This document shows positions 7,907 through 16,110 of a stretch of 58,628 nt of DNA, one piece after another (the first letter of the stretch is position 1; every line of letters starts with the position of its first letter). The translations under genes and the position numbers were made by a program. The stretch spans positions 1-58,628 of the forward strand of contig CACKTS010000006.1 in assembly GCA_902603095.1 (NCBI GenBank), in the 5' to 3' direction. The stretch is from an uncultured Alphaproteobacteria bacterium. GTDB lineage: Bacteria > Pseudomonadota > Alphaproteobacteria > HIMB59 > GCA-002718135. Below the pieces are notes generated by a model. That model made no database searches. It was not told where the DNA came from and saw nothing but the letters and a program-made list of their open reading frames with translations.

Positions 7907-8709
7907 CAATATCTTATAGTCATTTTTTAAGAGCATTTTTTGCTATTTCAATCAGAGAGGTAATAAAATTAATACATCAAAAAGGAAGATTGTTATCTTC
8001 ATTAATTCGACCCTCACTTTGGTTATTTATTTTTGCAGCAGGCTTTGGAAATATTTTTGGAGTTTCAATTATTCCACCATATGAAACCTATATCACATAT
8101 CAAACTTATGTTGTTCCAGGATTGATTGGTATAATTTTACTTTATAACGGTATGCAATCATCTTTATCAATGATTTATGAGAGAGAAATGGGAGTTATGA
8201 GATTATTATTAACTTCTCCACTTCCAAGGTGGTTTTTATTGTTATCTAAGATTGTTGCAGGAACTTTATTATCAATAATTCAAGTTTATTTCTTTTTATT
8301 AATTTGCTGGATATTTGGTATTAGAATTCCAAATTATGGTTTAGTTTATATTTTCCCTTTTTTATTTATATCAGGTTTAATGCTAGGATCTTTAGGTTTA
8401 CTAATTACAGTATATGTTAGACAATTAGAAAATTTTGCTGGAATTATGAACTTTGTAATTTTTCCAATGTTTTTTTTATCAACATCATTATATCCAGCAT
8501 GGAAAATTAGAGAGAGCGGTAATATTATTCTCTATTGGTTATTAAGTGTTAATCCATTTACTCATGTTGTTGAAATTATAAGACATGCAGCGTATGGAAG
8601 TTTTAATTATATGTCTTTGTTAATTGTAATTTTGGCAACTATCTTTTTTTATACATTAAGTGTTATTGGTTATAGTCCACAAATTGGATATATTAAAAAG
8701 AAAAAATAA
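7894..8709 (+). CDS. ABC-2 type permease, PedC/LutF-like
   Basis: This 271-residue inner-membrane permease is of the ABC-2 class, with about six helices. Family features include YVVPGLIGIILLYNGMQSS, the ERE motif in YEREMGVMRLLLTSPLP, and a late MFFLSTSLYPAW segment. No ATPase is encoded on this strand; the PedA1/LutE-like ATPase at 1924-2568 is the likely partner. In Pseudomonas and Methylorubrum the equivalent permease works with the beta-propeller and binding protein in PQQ/lanthanide metabolism. ABC-2 permeases are usually exporters, so direction of transport is uncertain. The gene ends the plus-strand operon and converges with the hydrolase gene two bases away. Confidence 0.8.
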   Translation: MQILTISYSHFLRAFFAISIREVIKLIHQKGRLLSSLIRPSLWLFIFAAGFGNIFGVSIIPPYETYITYQTYVVPGLIGIILLYNGMQSSLSMIYEREMGVMRLLLTSPLPRWFLLLSKIVAGTLLSIIQVYFFLLICWIFGIRIPNYGLVYIFPFLFISGLMLGSLGLLITVYVRQLENFAGIMNFVIFPMFFLSTSLYPAWKIRESGNIILYWLLSVNPFTHVVEIIRHAAYGSFNYMSLLIVILATIFFYTLSVIGYSPQIGYIKKKK

Positions 8710-8710
8710 T

Positions 8711-9643
8711 TTATTTTAATTTTAGATTTATAAAATTAATTATATCATTTGTATAATCAACAAAACATCTTGAAAAATGCAAATTATGAGAATCTAATAT
8801 AAACCACTTTTGTATTCCTTCATTGTTGTGCCAAGTGCAAATTGTATCATTTACATAAAAAATCCCATCGTTGTTTTTATTAGGTAATTGAACAAAATTT
8901 ACTGAATTAATATTAATTATTCTTTTTAATGAATCTGTATTTTCTCGTAAATCTTCTTTGCCAAGAAAAATTAAAGGATCAAAGTTTTTAATTTGTTTTA
9001 TAAAATTGATTTCTGCCTCTCTTCTTTTCATTAAATTTCGTCGATGTTTCCAAAGACTTCTAGGTCCAAAGCAAGCAGGACTTATTGCTATAGTTGAATT
9101 AAAAAAATTTTCAGATTTATCTAATAAATGTAATCCATGCCATGCACCACATGAATGACCAATTAAAAATATATTTTTTGGATTTAATCCCATTTCAATA
9201 AATTCTTTTAATTTTTTTATTATATTTTCTCTATATCTTTCATGTTTTGATATTCCGGGATAAACATATGGTTGATCTATGCCATCAGGAAAACCTTTAT
9301 CGCCAAATAATAAATGAGAGCATAAAAGATATAAGTTAATATTCCTATTATTAGGTTTATATTTAATTAATTCTATTAATGAAAAAAATTCACTTTTTAT
9401 TGTACAATGCTCATCACTTAAATCATCTCTTGTTGAACCTGGTAAATATATTAATATAATTTCATCAGATAAATTAGAAAATATTTTATTATCTACGATT
9501 GATATATTATGAAAATCTTCATTATTTTTTTCTATAAATCCACTTTTATTAAACTCTTCAGTAGACATAGTGCTATATGAAATCGCAAAAGCTTTAGTAA
9601 ATAAAAATAGGTTAATAAAAATAAGATATGAAAATTTTAACAT
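8711..9643 (-). CDS. secreted alpha/beta-hydrolase-like protein
   Basis: This 310-residue protein has a clear signal peptide (MLKFSYLIFINLFLFTKAFA) and an alpha/beta-hydrolase core. The nucleophile elbow is GHSCGAWHG at about residues 162-170, following a strand (NIFLIGHS). A candidate acid lies in PLIFLGKEDLRENTD, and a late histidine in the DSHNLHFSRCF region could complete the triad. It may be a periplasmic esterase or peptidase, but the substrate is not apparent. It converges with the permease gene and has a 257-bp upstream gap in which I see no other gene or clear signal. Confidence 0.62.
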   Translation of the reverse strand: MLKFSYLIFINLFLFTKAFAISYSTMSTEEFNKSGFIEKNNEDFHNISIVDNKIFSNLSDEIILIYLPGSTRDDLSDEHCTIKSEFFSLIELIKYKPNNRNINLYLLCSHLLFGDKGFPDGIDQPYVYPGISKHERYRENIIKKLKEFIEMGLNPKNIFLIGHSCGAWHGLHLLDKSENFFNSTIAISPACFGPRSLWKHRRNLMKRREAEINFIKQIKNFDPLIFLGKEDLRENTDSLKRIININSVNFVQLPNKNNDGIFYVNDTICTWHNNEGIQKWFILDSHNLHFSRCFVDYTNDIINFINLKLK

Positions 9644-9900
9644 TTATATTTTTTTAAATTAATGATTTGAAAAAATATAGTTCTTTATCAGTGACTACTT
9701 GAAGCACTCATTATAATTAAGTTCATAAATCTTATAATCAACACAATTAGACCTCTATAATGACTAATTTTTCACTATTTTCAGAAATGTGGCGCTAATT
9801 TATAAAATAGTTCTTTTATTTTGCTCATTACTAGTGATTAATGTCTTGATTGTTAGTGCCACTATTATTTTATAGTTTATCTGCTAATAATTATTTTTAA

Positions 9901-10668
9901 ATGGCTTATTTATTTGAAAATGCGTTAGTTCGTAAAATTAATAAAAATATAGTAAATGCATTAAGCAATAGAAACATTAGACCATCTTTTGAATTAATTA
10001 GTAATGAACATAATCAATATGTTAACACTTTAAAAAAATTAGGTTTAAATATCTATACCTTAGAATCATTAGATGATTTCCCAGACAGTATATTTGTAGA
10101 AGATCCAGGACTTACTTATAATAATAACTATATATCTCTTAGACCAGCAGATAAAACTAGATTTGGAGAAAGTGCAATATTGGTTAATGATGTTAGTAAT
10201 TTTTTTGATAACATTTATTATGTAAAAGATGGTTATATTGAAGGTGGAGACATATTAAGAATTAATAATCATTTTATTATTGGATTATCATGCAGAACTA
10301 ACAAAACAGGAGCAGAAAATTTATTAAAAATACTTAGATCTCTAGGTGCTTCTGTTGAAATAACTTTAACTCCAAAAAATATTCTTCATTTTAAATCAGA
10401 ATGCAGCTTAATAGAAGAAGATACAATTTTATTAACTCAGAATATGATTAATAATAATATATTTAAAAAAAAATATAACTTCATAACGGTACCTAAAGGT
10501 GAAGAAATAGCTGCAAATTCAATTAGAATTAATAATAATTTATTAATACCTTCTGGATGTCCTGAAACAGAAAAAATTTTATCAAAAAAATATAATTTAA
10601 TTTCTCTTAAAGTAGATGAACTTTTTAAAATTGATGCTGGGTTAAGTTGTATGAGTTTAAGGTGGTAA
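9901..10668 (+). CDS. dimethylarginine dimethylaminohydrolase (DDAH)-like amidinotransferase-fold hydrolase
   Basis: This 255-residue protein fits the DDAH family, which converts methylated arginine to citrulline and methylamine, and is close to the usual length of about 255-285. Catalytic features are visible: FVEDPGL with E67/D68, the EGGDIL turn at 114-119, His163 in ILHFKSE, and a C-terminal nucleophile Cys250 in GLSCMSLRW. No ribosome-binding site is seen directly before the ATG, which follows an AT-rich stretch. The gene stands alone between a hydrolase gene and a convergent methyltransferase gene. It could act on another guanidino compound, since substrate range in this fold varies. 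Confidence 0.78.
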   Translation: MAYLFENALVRKINKNIVNALSNRNIRPSFELISNEHNQYVNTLKKLGLNIYTLESLDDFPDSIFVEDPGLTYNNNYISLRPADKTRFGESAILVNDVSNFFDNIYYVKDGYIEGGDILRINNHFIIGLSCRTNKTGAENLLKILRSLGASVEITLTPKNILHFKSECSLIEEDTILLTQNMINNNIFKKKYNFITVPKGEEIAANSIRINNNLLIPSGCPETEKILSKKYNLISLKVDELFKIDAGLSCMSLRW

Positions 10669-10672
10669 AATG

Positions 10673-11593
10673 TTATCTTGATAATTCTGAAATTTTTTTA
10701 ATATACTTTGGTCTCATTTCACAACAACCACCTATAATTGTTGCTCCTTTTTGAATCATTTTTTTTGAAAAATTCAAAAACATTTCTTCTGTGTAATCAT
10801 GTCTTGTACCAAGTACTTCTATTGGATTAGTTCCTACTTCGTCAGGTTTTTTTATCCAAGCAGTATGGGGCAGGGGATCTTTTTTTTTCCATAAATTAAC
10901 TTTAAATCCATATGGAATATCTAGTAGGTTTAATTCATCTAAATTTTTTTCAACTATTTCAGGTGATACACAAGATAAAATTATTCCAATAATATTAAAT
11001 TTTTTACATTTATTTACTACTTCGGTAATTGTTTCACCAGAAGGAAGTTTGTTATCTGATTTGACATGCAAACCTACTAGAGCTGATAATCCAATTTCAG
11101 AAATAACATTCAATGCTATTTCACATTCTAATGAACTTGAAAGAACATCCAAGTAATAAAAATCAACATATGATTTTAAACATTGAGCTTGATCATTAAA
11201 ATTTTCTTCTATTATTTTAATATCTCTTAAGTCTTGTATATATGTATCATTTTGAGCTGGTAAACTTCCTGCAATCATTATTTCTTTATTAGATAATTCT
11301 TTTGATTTTACTGCTAACTCTCCTGCTTTTTCATTAGCATATGAAAATAAATTATTAACTTTATTTTCAATCATTCTCGCACGTCTTGCAGAAAAGTTAT
11401 TAGTGACTATTACATTTGCTCCTGCATTAATAAAATCAAGATGCGTATCTACAACTAGTTGGTGATATTTTTCTTCTATTAATGCAGTAGCTGACCATAA
11501 AGATCCTTTTGCTTTTAGTCCTTTTGATAATAATTCCTGTCCCATACCACCATCTAGAACTTTAATATTTTTAAAAAAAGATTTTTCTATCAT
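10673..11593 (-). CDS. homocysteine S-methyltransferase-family protein
   Basis: This 306-residue TIM-barrel protein opens with LDGGMGQELLSKG, the family N-terminal motif. It carries the three zinc-binding cysteines at the expected places: one in IGIILSCVSPE (about residue 206) and a pair in IIGGCCEMRP (about 290). Such enzymes transfer a methyl group from a donor such as S-methylmethionine or a betaine to homocysteine. It is single-gene, convergent with the DDAH-like gene 4 bp away, and is separated from a divergent alcohol dehydrogenase gene by 74 bp. No SAM riboswitch is visible in that gap. The methyl donor is not determined; a second, BHMT-type gene is at 26154-27188. Confidence 0.82.
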   Translation of the reverse strand: MIEKSFFKNIKVLDGGMGQELLSKGLKAKGSLWSATALIEEKYHQLVVDTHLDFINAGANVIVTNNFSARRARMIENKVNNLFSYANEKAGELAVKSKELSNKEIMIAGSLPAQNDTYIQDLRDIKIIEENFNDQAQCLKSYVDFYYLDVLSSSLECEIALNVISEIGLSALVGLHVKSDNKLPSGETITEVVNKCKKFNIIGIILSCVSPEIVEKNLDELNLLDIPYGFKVNLWKKKDPLPHTAWIKKPDEVGTNPIEVLGTRHDYTEEMFLNFSKKMIQKGATIIGGCCEMRPKYIKKISELSR

Positions 11594-11667
11594 TATTAGT
11601 AAAATACATATTTATTAAATTTTATAAAAAAAATATATATTTTAGTATATATTTATTAACTGTTATT

Positions 11668-12798
11668 ATGATTAAAAATAGATTTGTAAAATCAGTTGTT
11701 CTAGAAGCTAAAGGTAAATTATCTTTAAAAGAATTTCCTTATCCAGAATTAAAAAAAAATTGTGCCATAATTCGAATGGAACATTCAGGTATTTGCGGTA
11801 CAGATAAACATTCTTTTGAAGGTTTTTTTCATCAAAAGGGCGGAAGGCCAATACCTTTACCTGTAATTCAAGGTCATGAAAATATTGGTATTATAGAAGA
11901 AATAAATGGTGAACTTTTAGATCATGATGGAAATGTATTAAAAGTTGGTGATAGGGTAGTTCCAGCACCTAATATTTCATGCGGTAAATGTTTTGCTTGT
12001 AGAAATAATCGTCCTTATTACTATTGTGAATGCAAACTAGATTATGGAAATAATATAGGAGCAGGTGAACCCCCTCATATTTTTGGTGGATGGAGTGAAT
12101 ATTTATATATTTTACCCGGTAGTCATTTGTTTAAATACCCTGATACACTAGATCCTAAGTTCGGTACCTTTATAGAACCACTATCAGTTACAGGATGTTT
12201 AGATAAAGCACGTCAATGGTCTTCAGAATGGGAACCTTTTAGAAGTGGGGATACAGTTGTTATTCTTGGGACAGGGCCCATAGGTTTATTCCATTTAATT
12301 AAATCTCATTTGATGGGTGCAGGTAAAATTTATGCAATTGATCCTTATAAATTTCGAACATCGCTTGCTTTAGAATTTGGTGCCTCGGAAGTTATTACTA
12401 GTAATGATAGAGAAGAAATAAAAGATAATATTAAAAAACTGACAGATAATGTTGGTGCAGATTTAGTAGTTGATTGTTCTGGTGTATCTGAGGGTTTTAC
12501 CATTGCTTTGGAATTAATTAGAGAAGGCGGCATGGTATTAGAAGTTGGTATTTTTTCTAATTCACATGACATACCAATTAATCCTCATTCTCATATTCTT
12601 GAAAAAAGTGCTAGAGTTATTGGAGTAGGTGGAGATGATATTTCTCAATATTATCCTTCTGTCAAATTACTTGAGAGAAATATTGAAAAATTACCATGGC
12701 AAAAAATTATTTCTCATGAATATAAAATTGACGAAGTTCATAAAGCTATGGAGGTTGCAATGAGTGATCAATCTATGAAAGTTTTATTGCATCCATAA
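11668..12798 (+). CDS. zinc-dependent medium-chain alcohol dehydrogenase
   Basis: This 376-residue MDR-family enzyme has catalytic zinc ligands Cys43 (GICGTDKHSFEG) and His70-Glu71 (QGHENIG). It also has a structural-zinc lobe with cysteines in SCGKCFACRNNRPYYYC (about 109-125) and a Rossmann motif GTGPIGLFHL near 210. It therefore oxidises an alcohol or polyol with NAD(P)+. The large structural loop resembles sorbitol/threonine dehydrogenase-like members. It is transcribed away from the homocysteine methyltransferase gene. The substrate cannot be told from sequence. A pure-AT inverted repeat follows at 12867-12889 but is weak as a terminator. Confidence 0.88.
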   Translation: MIKNRFVKSVVLEAKGKLSLKEFPYPELKKNCAIIRMEHSGICGTDKHSFEGFFHQKGGRPIPLPVIQGHENIGIIEEINGELLDHDGNVLKVGDRVVPAPNISCGKCFACRNNRPYYYCECKLDYGNNIGAGEPPHIFGGWSEYLYILPGSHLFKYPDTLDPKFGTFIEPLSVTGCLDKARQWSSEWEPFRSGDTVVILGTGPIGLFHLIKSHLMGAGKIYAIDPYKFRTSLALEFGASEVITSNDREEIKDNIKKLTDNVGADLVVDCSGVSEGFTIALELIREGGMVLEVGIFSNSHDIPINPHSHILEKSARVIGVGGDDISQYYPSVKLLERNIEKLPWQKIISHEYKIDEVHKAMEVAMSDQSMKVLLHP

Positions 12799-12916
12799 TT
12801 TTTCTATATTTAACCAATATTATTTCTTTAAATTAAATAATGTTATTAAAAATTATTATTTTTTCTATATTATATTAAAAATATAATATTTTATTATAAA
12901 AAGGAATTTTGTAAAA

Positions 12917-13513
12917 ATGAAAGAAATTGATTTTTGGTTTTCCATAGGCAGTACTTATACTTTTTTATCTGTTAATAGAATTCATGATGTTGAAAAAAAA
13001 GAAAATATTAAATTCAATTGGCATCCTTTTAGTGTAAGAAAAATTATGATGGACATGGATAATATTCCTTTTACCCCTCCATCAAAAAAAATAAAATCTG
13101 ATTATATGTGGAGAGATATTGAGAGAAGAGCTAAATTTTATGGTTTTGAGGCAAAAGTACCAGCCCCATATCCTTTAACTCAATTTGATTTAGCTAATCA
13201 AATAGCAATTTTAGGAATGAATGAAGGTTGGGGCATTAAGTATGTTGTTAAAACATATCAAAGATGGTTTCAACAAGGTAAAGAACCAGCTGTTGAACCT
13301 AATCTAACAGAAATTTTAGAAGAATTAAATCTTGATACTTCAAAAATTATGGAGCATGCTCAGGATCCAAAAATAAATGATCAATATATAAAGAATACTG
13401 AACATGCATATAAAAAAGGTGTTTTTGGAAGTCCTAGTTTTATTTATAAAGGAGAAGTTTTTTGGGGAGACGATAGACTTGAAGATTGTATCAAGTGGGC
13501 AAATTTAAACTAA
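12917..13513 (+). CDS. DsbA-fold 2-hydroxychromene-2-carboxylate isomerase-like protein
   Basis: This 198-residue thioredoxin-fold protein lacks a CxxC motif. It instead has FWFSIGSTYTFLSVNRI at the N-terminus, where HCCA isomerases carry a serine that binds glutathione. Typical later blocks are FNWHPFSVRK, WRDIERRAKFYG and the C-terminal GVFGSPSFIYKGEVFWGDDRL. These enzymes catalyse glutathione-assisted isomerisation in aromatic degradation, but many homologues have unknown substrates. The start is supported by aagga about 10 bases upstream. No aromatic-degradation genes are nearby, so the role is left open. Confidence 0.78.
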   Translation: MKEIDFWFSIGSTYTFLSVNRIHDVEKKENIKFNWHPFSVRKIMMDMDNIPFTPPSKKIKSDYMWRDIERRAKFYGFEAKVPAPYPLTQFDLANQIAILGMNEGWGIKYVVKTYQRWFQQGKEPAVEPNLTEILEELNLDTSKIMEHAQDPKINDQYIKNTEHAYKKGVFGSPSFIYKGEVFWGDDRLEDCIKWANLN

Positions 13514-13622
13514 TTATTTACTTGTGGTCATACAATTACAGATAATTATCATCAAAATTTAATATTTTATAATTTAAGAATCACTTTAAAGGTAAATAAC
13601 ACCAATTAAAGAAAGGTATTTT

Positions 13623-13919
13623 ATGGATAAAGAAATGTTGGCTATGGTTACTTTTAAAGAAGGAATGTTTGATAAATTTATGGGTTGGTTTCAATCAGAG
13701 GAAGGATTGGAAATAAGAAAAACAATCGCTCACGTAGAACAAACTAGACCAGGTATTGCTCCAGATAAAAGTTATGCGATGATGAAGGTTACTGTTCATA
13801 ATGAAGAAAATATGAAGCAATTTGCTTCTGGAAACCATCCTAATCCAAATGCAAAAGCATTGTTTGATGATTGTGTTGACAACGTCCAGTTATGGGACTT
13901 ATCTAAAGCAGAAGTATAA
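13623..13919 (+). CDS. small soluble protein, possible ABM-like alpha-beta barrel
   Basis: I do not recognise this 98-residue protein with certainty. It is soluble, without cysteines, and its pattern of strand-helix-strand (MLAMVTFKEG, FMGWFQSEEGLEIRKT, SYAMMKVTVHNEENMKQF) resembles the dimeric ferredoxin-like folds of antibiotic-biosynthesis-monooxygenase or stress-response A/B barrel proteins. The start has an upstream aaagaaagg. The next gene, for a membrane protein, begins 15 bases after its stop behind a very strong ribosome-binding site, so the two likely form an operon. Base composition is a little richer in G than the surroundings, which can mark a highly expressed gene. Confidence 0.6.
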   Translation: MDKEMLAMVTFKEGMFDKFMGWFQSEEGLEIRKTIAHVEQTRPGIAPDKSYAMMKVTVHNEENMKQFASGNHPNPNAKALFDDCVDNVQLWDLSKAEV

Positions 13920-13934
13920 TTTAAAGGGGGTAAA

Positions 13935-14345
13935 ATGATTGAAGCTTGGGGTGGAATATTAAATTTAGTTTTATATGCCATAAGCATGTTAGGTTTAGGT
14001 TACTACGCAGTTCTTACTGTGTTTAGTCCAAACACACTTGTTACAAGGTATGATTTAGGAGAAAAATCAGTTCCGATTATAAGAATTGTCGGTAGTTTTG
14101 TGCTTCCAACTCTTATCATAGGTGTTTGGATTATTTTCAGAGAAAATGGACCACTTGGTTGTTGGATTTTCTTTGTCTTTAACTTTCTTGTATCATTATG
14201 TCAGGTAATTTTAAGTTGGGGAACACGATTGAAAATAATTGATCCGGATTCAAAAACAGATGTTGGAGATGAAGTAGTAGGGCATGTATTTCTTGCTATA
14301 GCTATAATCCTAATATTTAGACTTTCAGATACAATCTACGCTTAA
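13935..14345 (+). CDS. uncharacterised four-helix membrane protein
   Basis: This 136-residue protein has four predicted membrane helices (about residues 7-28, 49-68, 75-97 and 112-131), joined by short loops with a few charged residues. It is unrecognised. It follows the 98-residue protein gene by 15 bp, with AAAGGGGG upstream of the ATG. A strong hairpin lies 13 bp after its stop. The loop SPNTLVTRYDLGEKSVPIIR looks polar and could be an interaction surface. No enzyme motif is seen. Confidence 0.6.
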   Translation: MIEAWGGILNLVLYAISMLGLGYYAVLTVFSPNTLVTRYDLGEKSVPIIRIVGSFVLPTLIIGVWIIFRENGPLGCWIFFVFNFLVSLCQVILSWGTRLKIIDPDSKTDVGDEVVGHVFLAIAIILIFRLSDTIYA

Positions 14346-14358
14346 AAAAACTGTAAAT

Positions 14359-14383
14359 ATGCTGGGATTCAATATCCCAGCAT
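14359..14383. terminator. hairpin terminator between convergent genes
   Basis: A 10-bp perfect stem (atgctgggat / atcccagcat) with a five-base loop lies between the membrane-protein gene and the convergent secreted-protein gene. A run of seven A residues on the plus strand, about 8 bases left of the stem, reads as a T-run on the minus strand, so the hairpin looks best as a terminator for the minus-strand gene. It probably also stops plus-strand transcripts. Confidence 0.75.
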
Positions 14384-14445
14384 TAAAATAACTAATCTAA
14401 TTATTTATAAAACAAATACTACCTCTACATGAATTAAACAAACAT

Positions 14446-15132
14446 TCATCCAACGTGCATTATATTTTCAGGATAAATCTCACCTTTGGGTTTTTTTGCT
14501 TCTTTGTAATTATTTATTAATTCTTTAAGACAATTATCTAAAACTTTTTCACTTTCTTTTTTATATTTTATATTTTGAGTTATGGGAATTATGGTAGCAG
14601 ATTTGGGTAAAATAAAAATTTGAATATCATATCCACCTTTATATAAAGTTTTGAATAGTTGAATATCTTCCTTAAAATCAGAATCTGAAAATTCTAATGC
14701 TATACCTTTAGATTTATAATTTTGACCACGTGGACCTCCAATAATATCTTTTCCATCTTTTGTTACTTTTGATGCATAGAGTTTAATTAATAAATCCTCA
14801 GTTTTAATAGGTTCTATTTCCTCAAAACTAATTTGAAGTGCATCAACTTCAAAACGGGTAACAAGAGAATCATCATCCATTAAAATCATATAGTATTCTA
14901 ATTTAAATTTTCGGCCACTCACATCAAAAGTAGAGACTTTGGTGCCACAAACATATTTTTTATTATTTTCATCAATAACATCTATCCATTCTATAGTGTA
15001 GAAACGATTAATTGATTCCATTGTTTCTGAATCAAACTCATCTTTTGCATAGGAGGTTGTGGCACCAATAAGTAAAACAATAGTAAAAACTATTGATAAA
15101 ATAAATAACAATATTTTTTTTATTAGTACCAC
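14446..15132 (-). CDS. uncharacterised secreted or membrane-anchored protein
   Basis: This 228-residue protein has an N-terminal hydrophobic segment (about residues 5-27, ending TTSYA) that reads as a signal peptide or anchor, then a soluble mixed alpha/beta domain. Two cysteines occur, one in KKYVCGTKVS and one in LDNCLKEL, which could form a disulfide. I do not recognise the family. It lies 66 bp downstream of the response-regulator gene, on the same strand, and could be its target or be cotranscribed with it. Confidence 0.6.
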   Translation of the reverse strand: MVLIKKILLFILSIVFTIVLLIGATTSYAKDEFDSETMESINRFYTIEWIDVIDENNKKYVCGTKVSTFDVSGRKFKLEYYMILMDDDSLVTRFEVDALQISFEEIEPIKTEDLLIKLYASKVTKDGKDIIGGPRGQNYKSKGIALEFSDSDFKEDIQLFKTLYKGGYDIQIFILPKSATIIPITQNIKYKKESEKVLDNCLKELINNYKEAKKPKGEIYPENIMHVG

Positions 15133-15198
15133 AAATGATAATATAAAAATAAACTTGGTCGAAAAAAAGTCGAGACTATGATTTATTTAAGAAAATTA

Positions 15199-15894
15199 TC
15201 AATATGATTGTGGTGACCAAGCGTAGCCTGATCCATAATGTGTTGTAATACGATTAAAATTTATATCTGGTTTTGCTTGTCGAAATTTTTTACGTAGTCG
15301 TTTAATATGAGAATCAATATTTCTATCTGTAACGGCAATATCATGTGAATAGCAGACATCAAGTAGTTGATCTCGAGTATAAACTACACGAGGACGTTTT
15401 ACTAACTGTCTGAGTAAAGCAAATTCAGTTTTTGTTAATTCAATATCTTTTCCAAACCAACGGCATAGAATTTGCTCTTCTATAAGTTCAAGATTACCAA
15501 TCCTATAAACTTCTTCTTCTTTATTCTTTTCAAAATAACTCATAACTTTCTCTAAACGAGCATGAAGAATGTTAAAACTATAAGGTTTTAAAACATAATC
15601 ACCAATAGTTGTGTCCTTTAAAGCTTTTTCTTCTAAATTATCTACTGCAGTTAAAAAAAGGGCAGGAAGCTTATCTTTATTAAGAACAGCACATAAATCT
15701 CGGTAAAATTCAAAGCCTGTTAATTTTGGCATTCTCATATCAATTATGTAGGCATCAGCAGGTTTATCTTCGTGATAATCTAATGCTTTTTCAGGATTAG
15801 CAAAGGTAATGGTTTTATACCCCTTTGATTGAAATTGAAGTGATAGTGATGTTAGGATGGATGTATTGTCGTCTATTATAGATATTATCGTCAT
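15199..15894 (-). CDS. OmpR/PhoB-family response regulator, ChvI-like, without adjacent kinase
   Basis: This 231-residue two-domain regulator has receiver residues D8/D9, phospho-acceptor D52 (IIDMRMPKLTG), T82 and K103 (VLKPYSF). The C-terminal winged-helix DNA-binding domain covers about 130-228 (ELTKTEFALLRQLVKRP, DRNIDSHIKRLRKKF). The start IISIIDDNTSILTSLSLQF resembles ChvI, the alphaproteobacterial envelope/acid-stress regulator. ChvI genes are normally next to the ChvG sensor kinase, but no kinase lies nearby here. The start is followed on the divergent side by a 216-bp region with the first SAM-type riboswitch. G+C content seems slightly above that of the neighbours. Response regulator is certain; ChvI orthology is likely but not proven. 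Confidence 0.85.
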   Translation of the reverse strand: MTIISIIDDNTSILTSLSLQFQSKGYKTITFANPEKALDYHEDKPADAYIIDMRMPKLTGFEFYRDLCAVLNKDKLPALFLTAVDNLEEKALKDTTIGDYVLKPYSFNILHARLEKVMSYFEKNKEEEVYRIGNLELIEEQILCRWFGKDIELTKTEFALLRQLVKRPRVVYTRDQLLDVCYSHDIAVTDRNIDSHIKRLRKKFRQAKPDINFNRITTHYGSGYAWSPQSY

Positions 15895-16051
15895 TTTTCC
15901 TTTCTCTTAATCACCAAAAAAACCTTCGAAGGAATTAACCGTAACACTAAGGCTAAAGTGTGTCAAAAATAATATTTTATATTTCTTAAAACGAACACAA
16001 TTTAAATTTGAAATTACTTCACATATCAAAAAGTAAATGTTAGTTATGAGC

Positions 16052-16105
16052 TGTCCTGATTTAGATACTCTAATTGCTGGGACAATAAATAAAAAGCTAA
16101 AGGAG
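16052..16105 (+). promoter_or_regulatory. SAM-II/SAM-V-type riboswitch, copy 1
   Basis: The leader of the 81-residue protein gene matches the SAM-II/SAM-V pseudoknot. Stem P1 pairs TGTCC (16052-16056) with GGACA (16080-16084). The loop contains the conserved TGATTTA and TTGC, and the 3' part contains ATAAA and AGCTAAA. The second helix pairs CTCTAATTGC (16068-16077) with GCTAAAGGAG (16096-16105), including the characteristic central U-U and A-A mismatches. That helix buries the Shine-Dalgarno GGAG, which lies five bases before the ATG at 16111. In this class, binding of S-adenosylmethionine stabilises the pseudoknot and blocks translation. A near-identical copy is at 18289-18344. Confidence 0.85.
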
Positions 16106-16110
16106 CTAAA

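Noticed and set aside
9644-9900. Possible RNA gene or leaderless promoter before the DDAH-like gene
   Set aside because: I found no stable stem, conserved riboswitch core or convincing promoter; the absence of a ribosome-binding site alone is not enough.
12867-12889. 9-bp inverted repeat after the alcohol dehydrogenase gene as terminator
   Set aside because: Both arms are pure A/T (atattatat / atataatat), so the stem is weak and expected by chance in this AT-rich DNA.
16008-16036. Sigma-70 promoter before riboswitch copy 1
   Set aside because: TTGAAA is present but no good -10 lies at proper spacing, so the start of the leader transcript cannot be placed.
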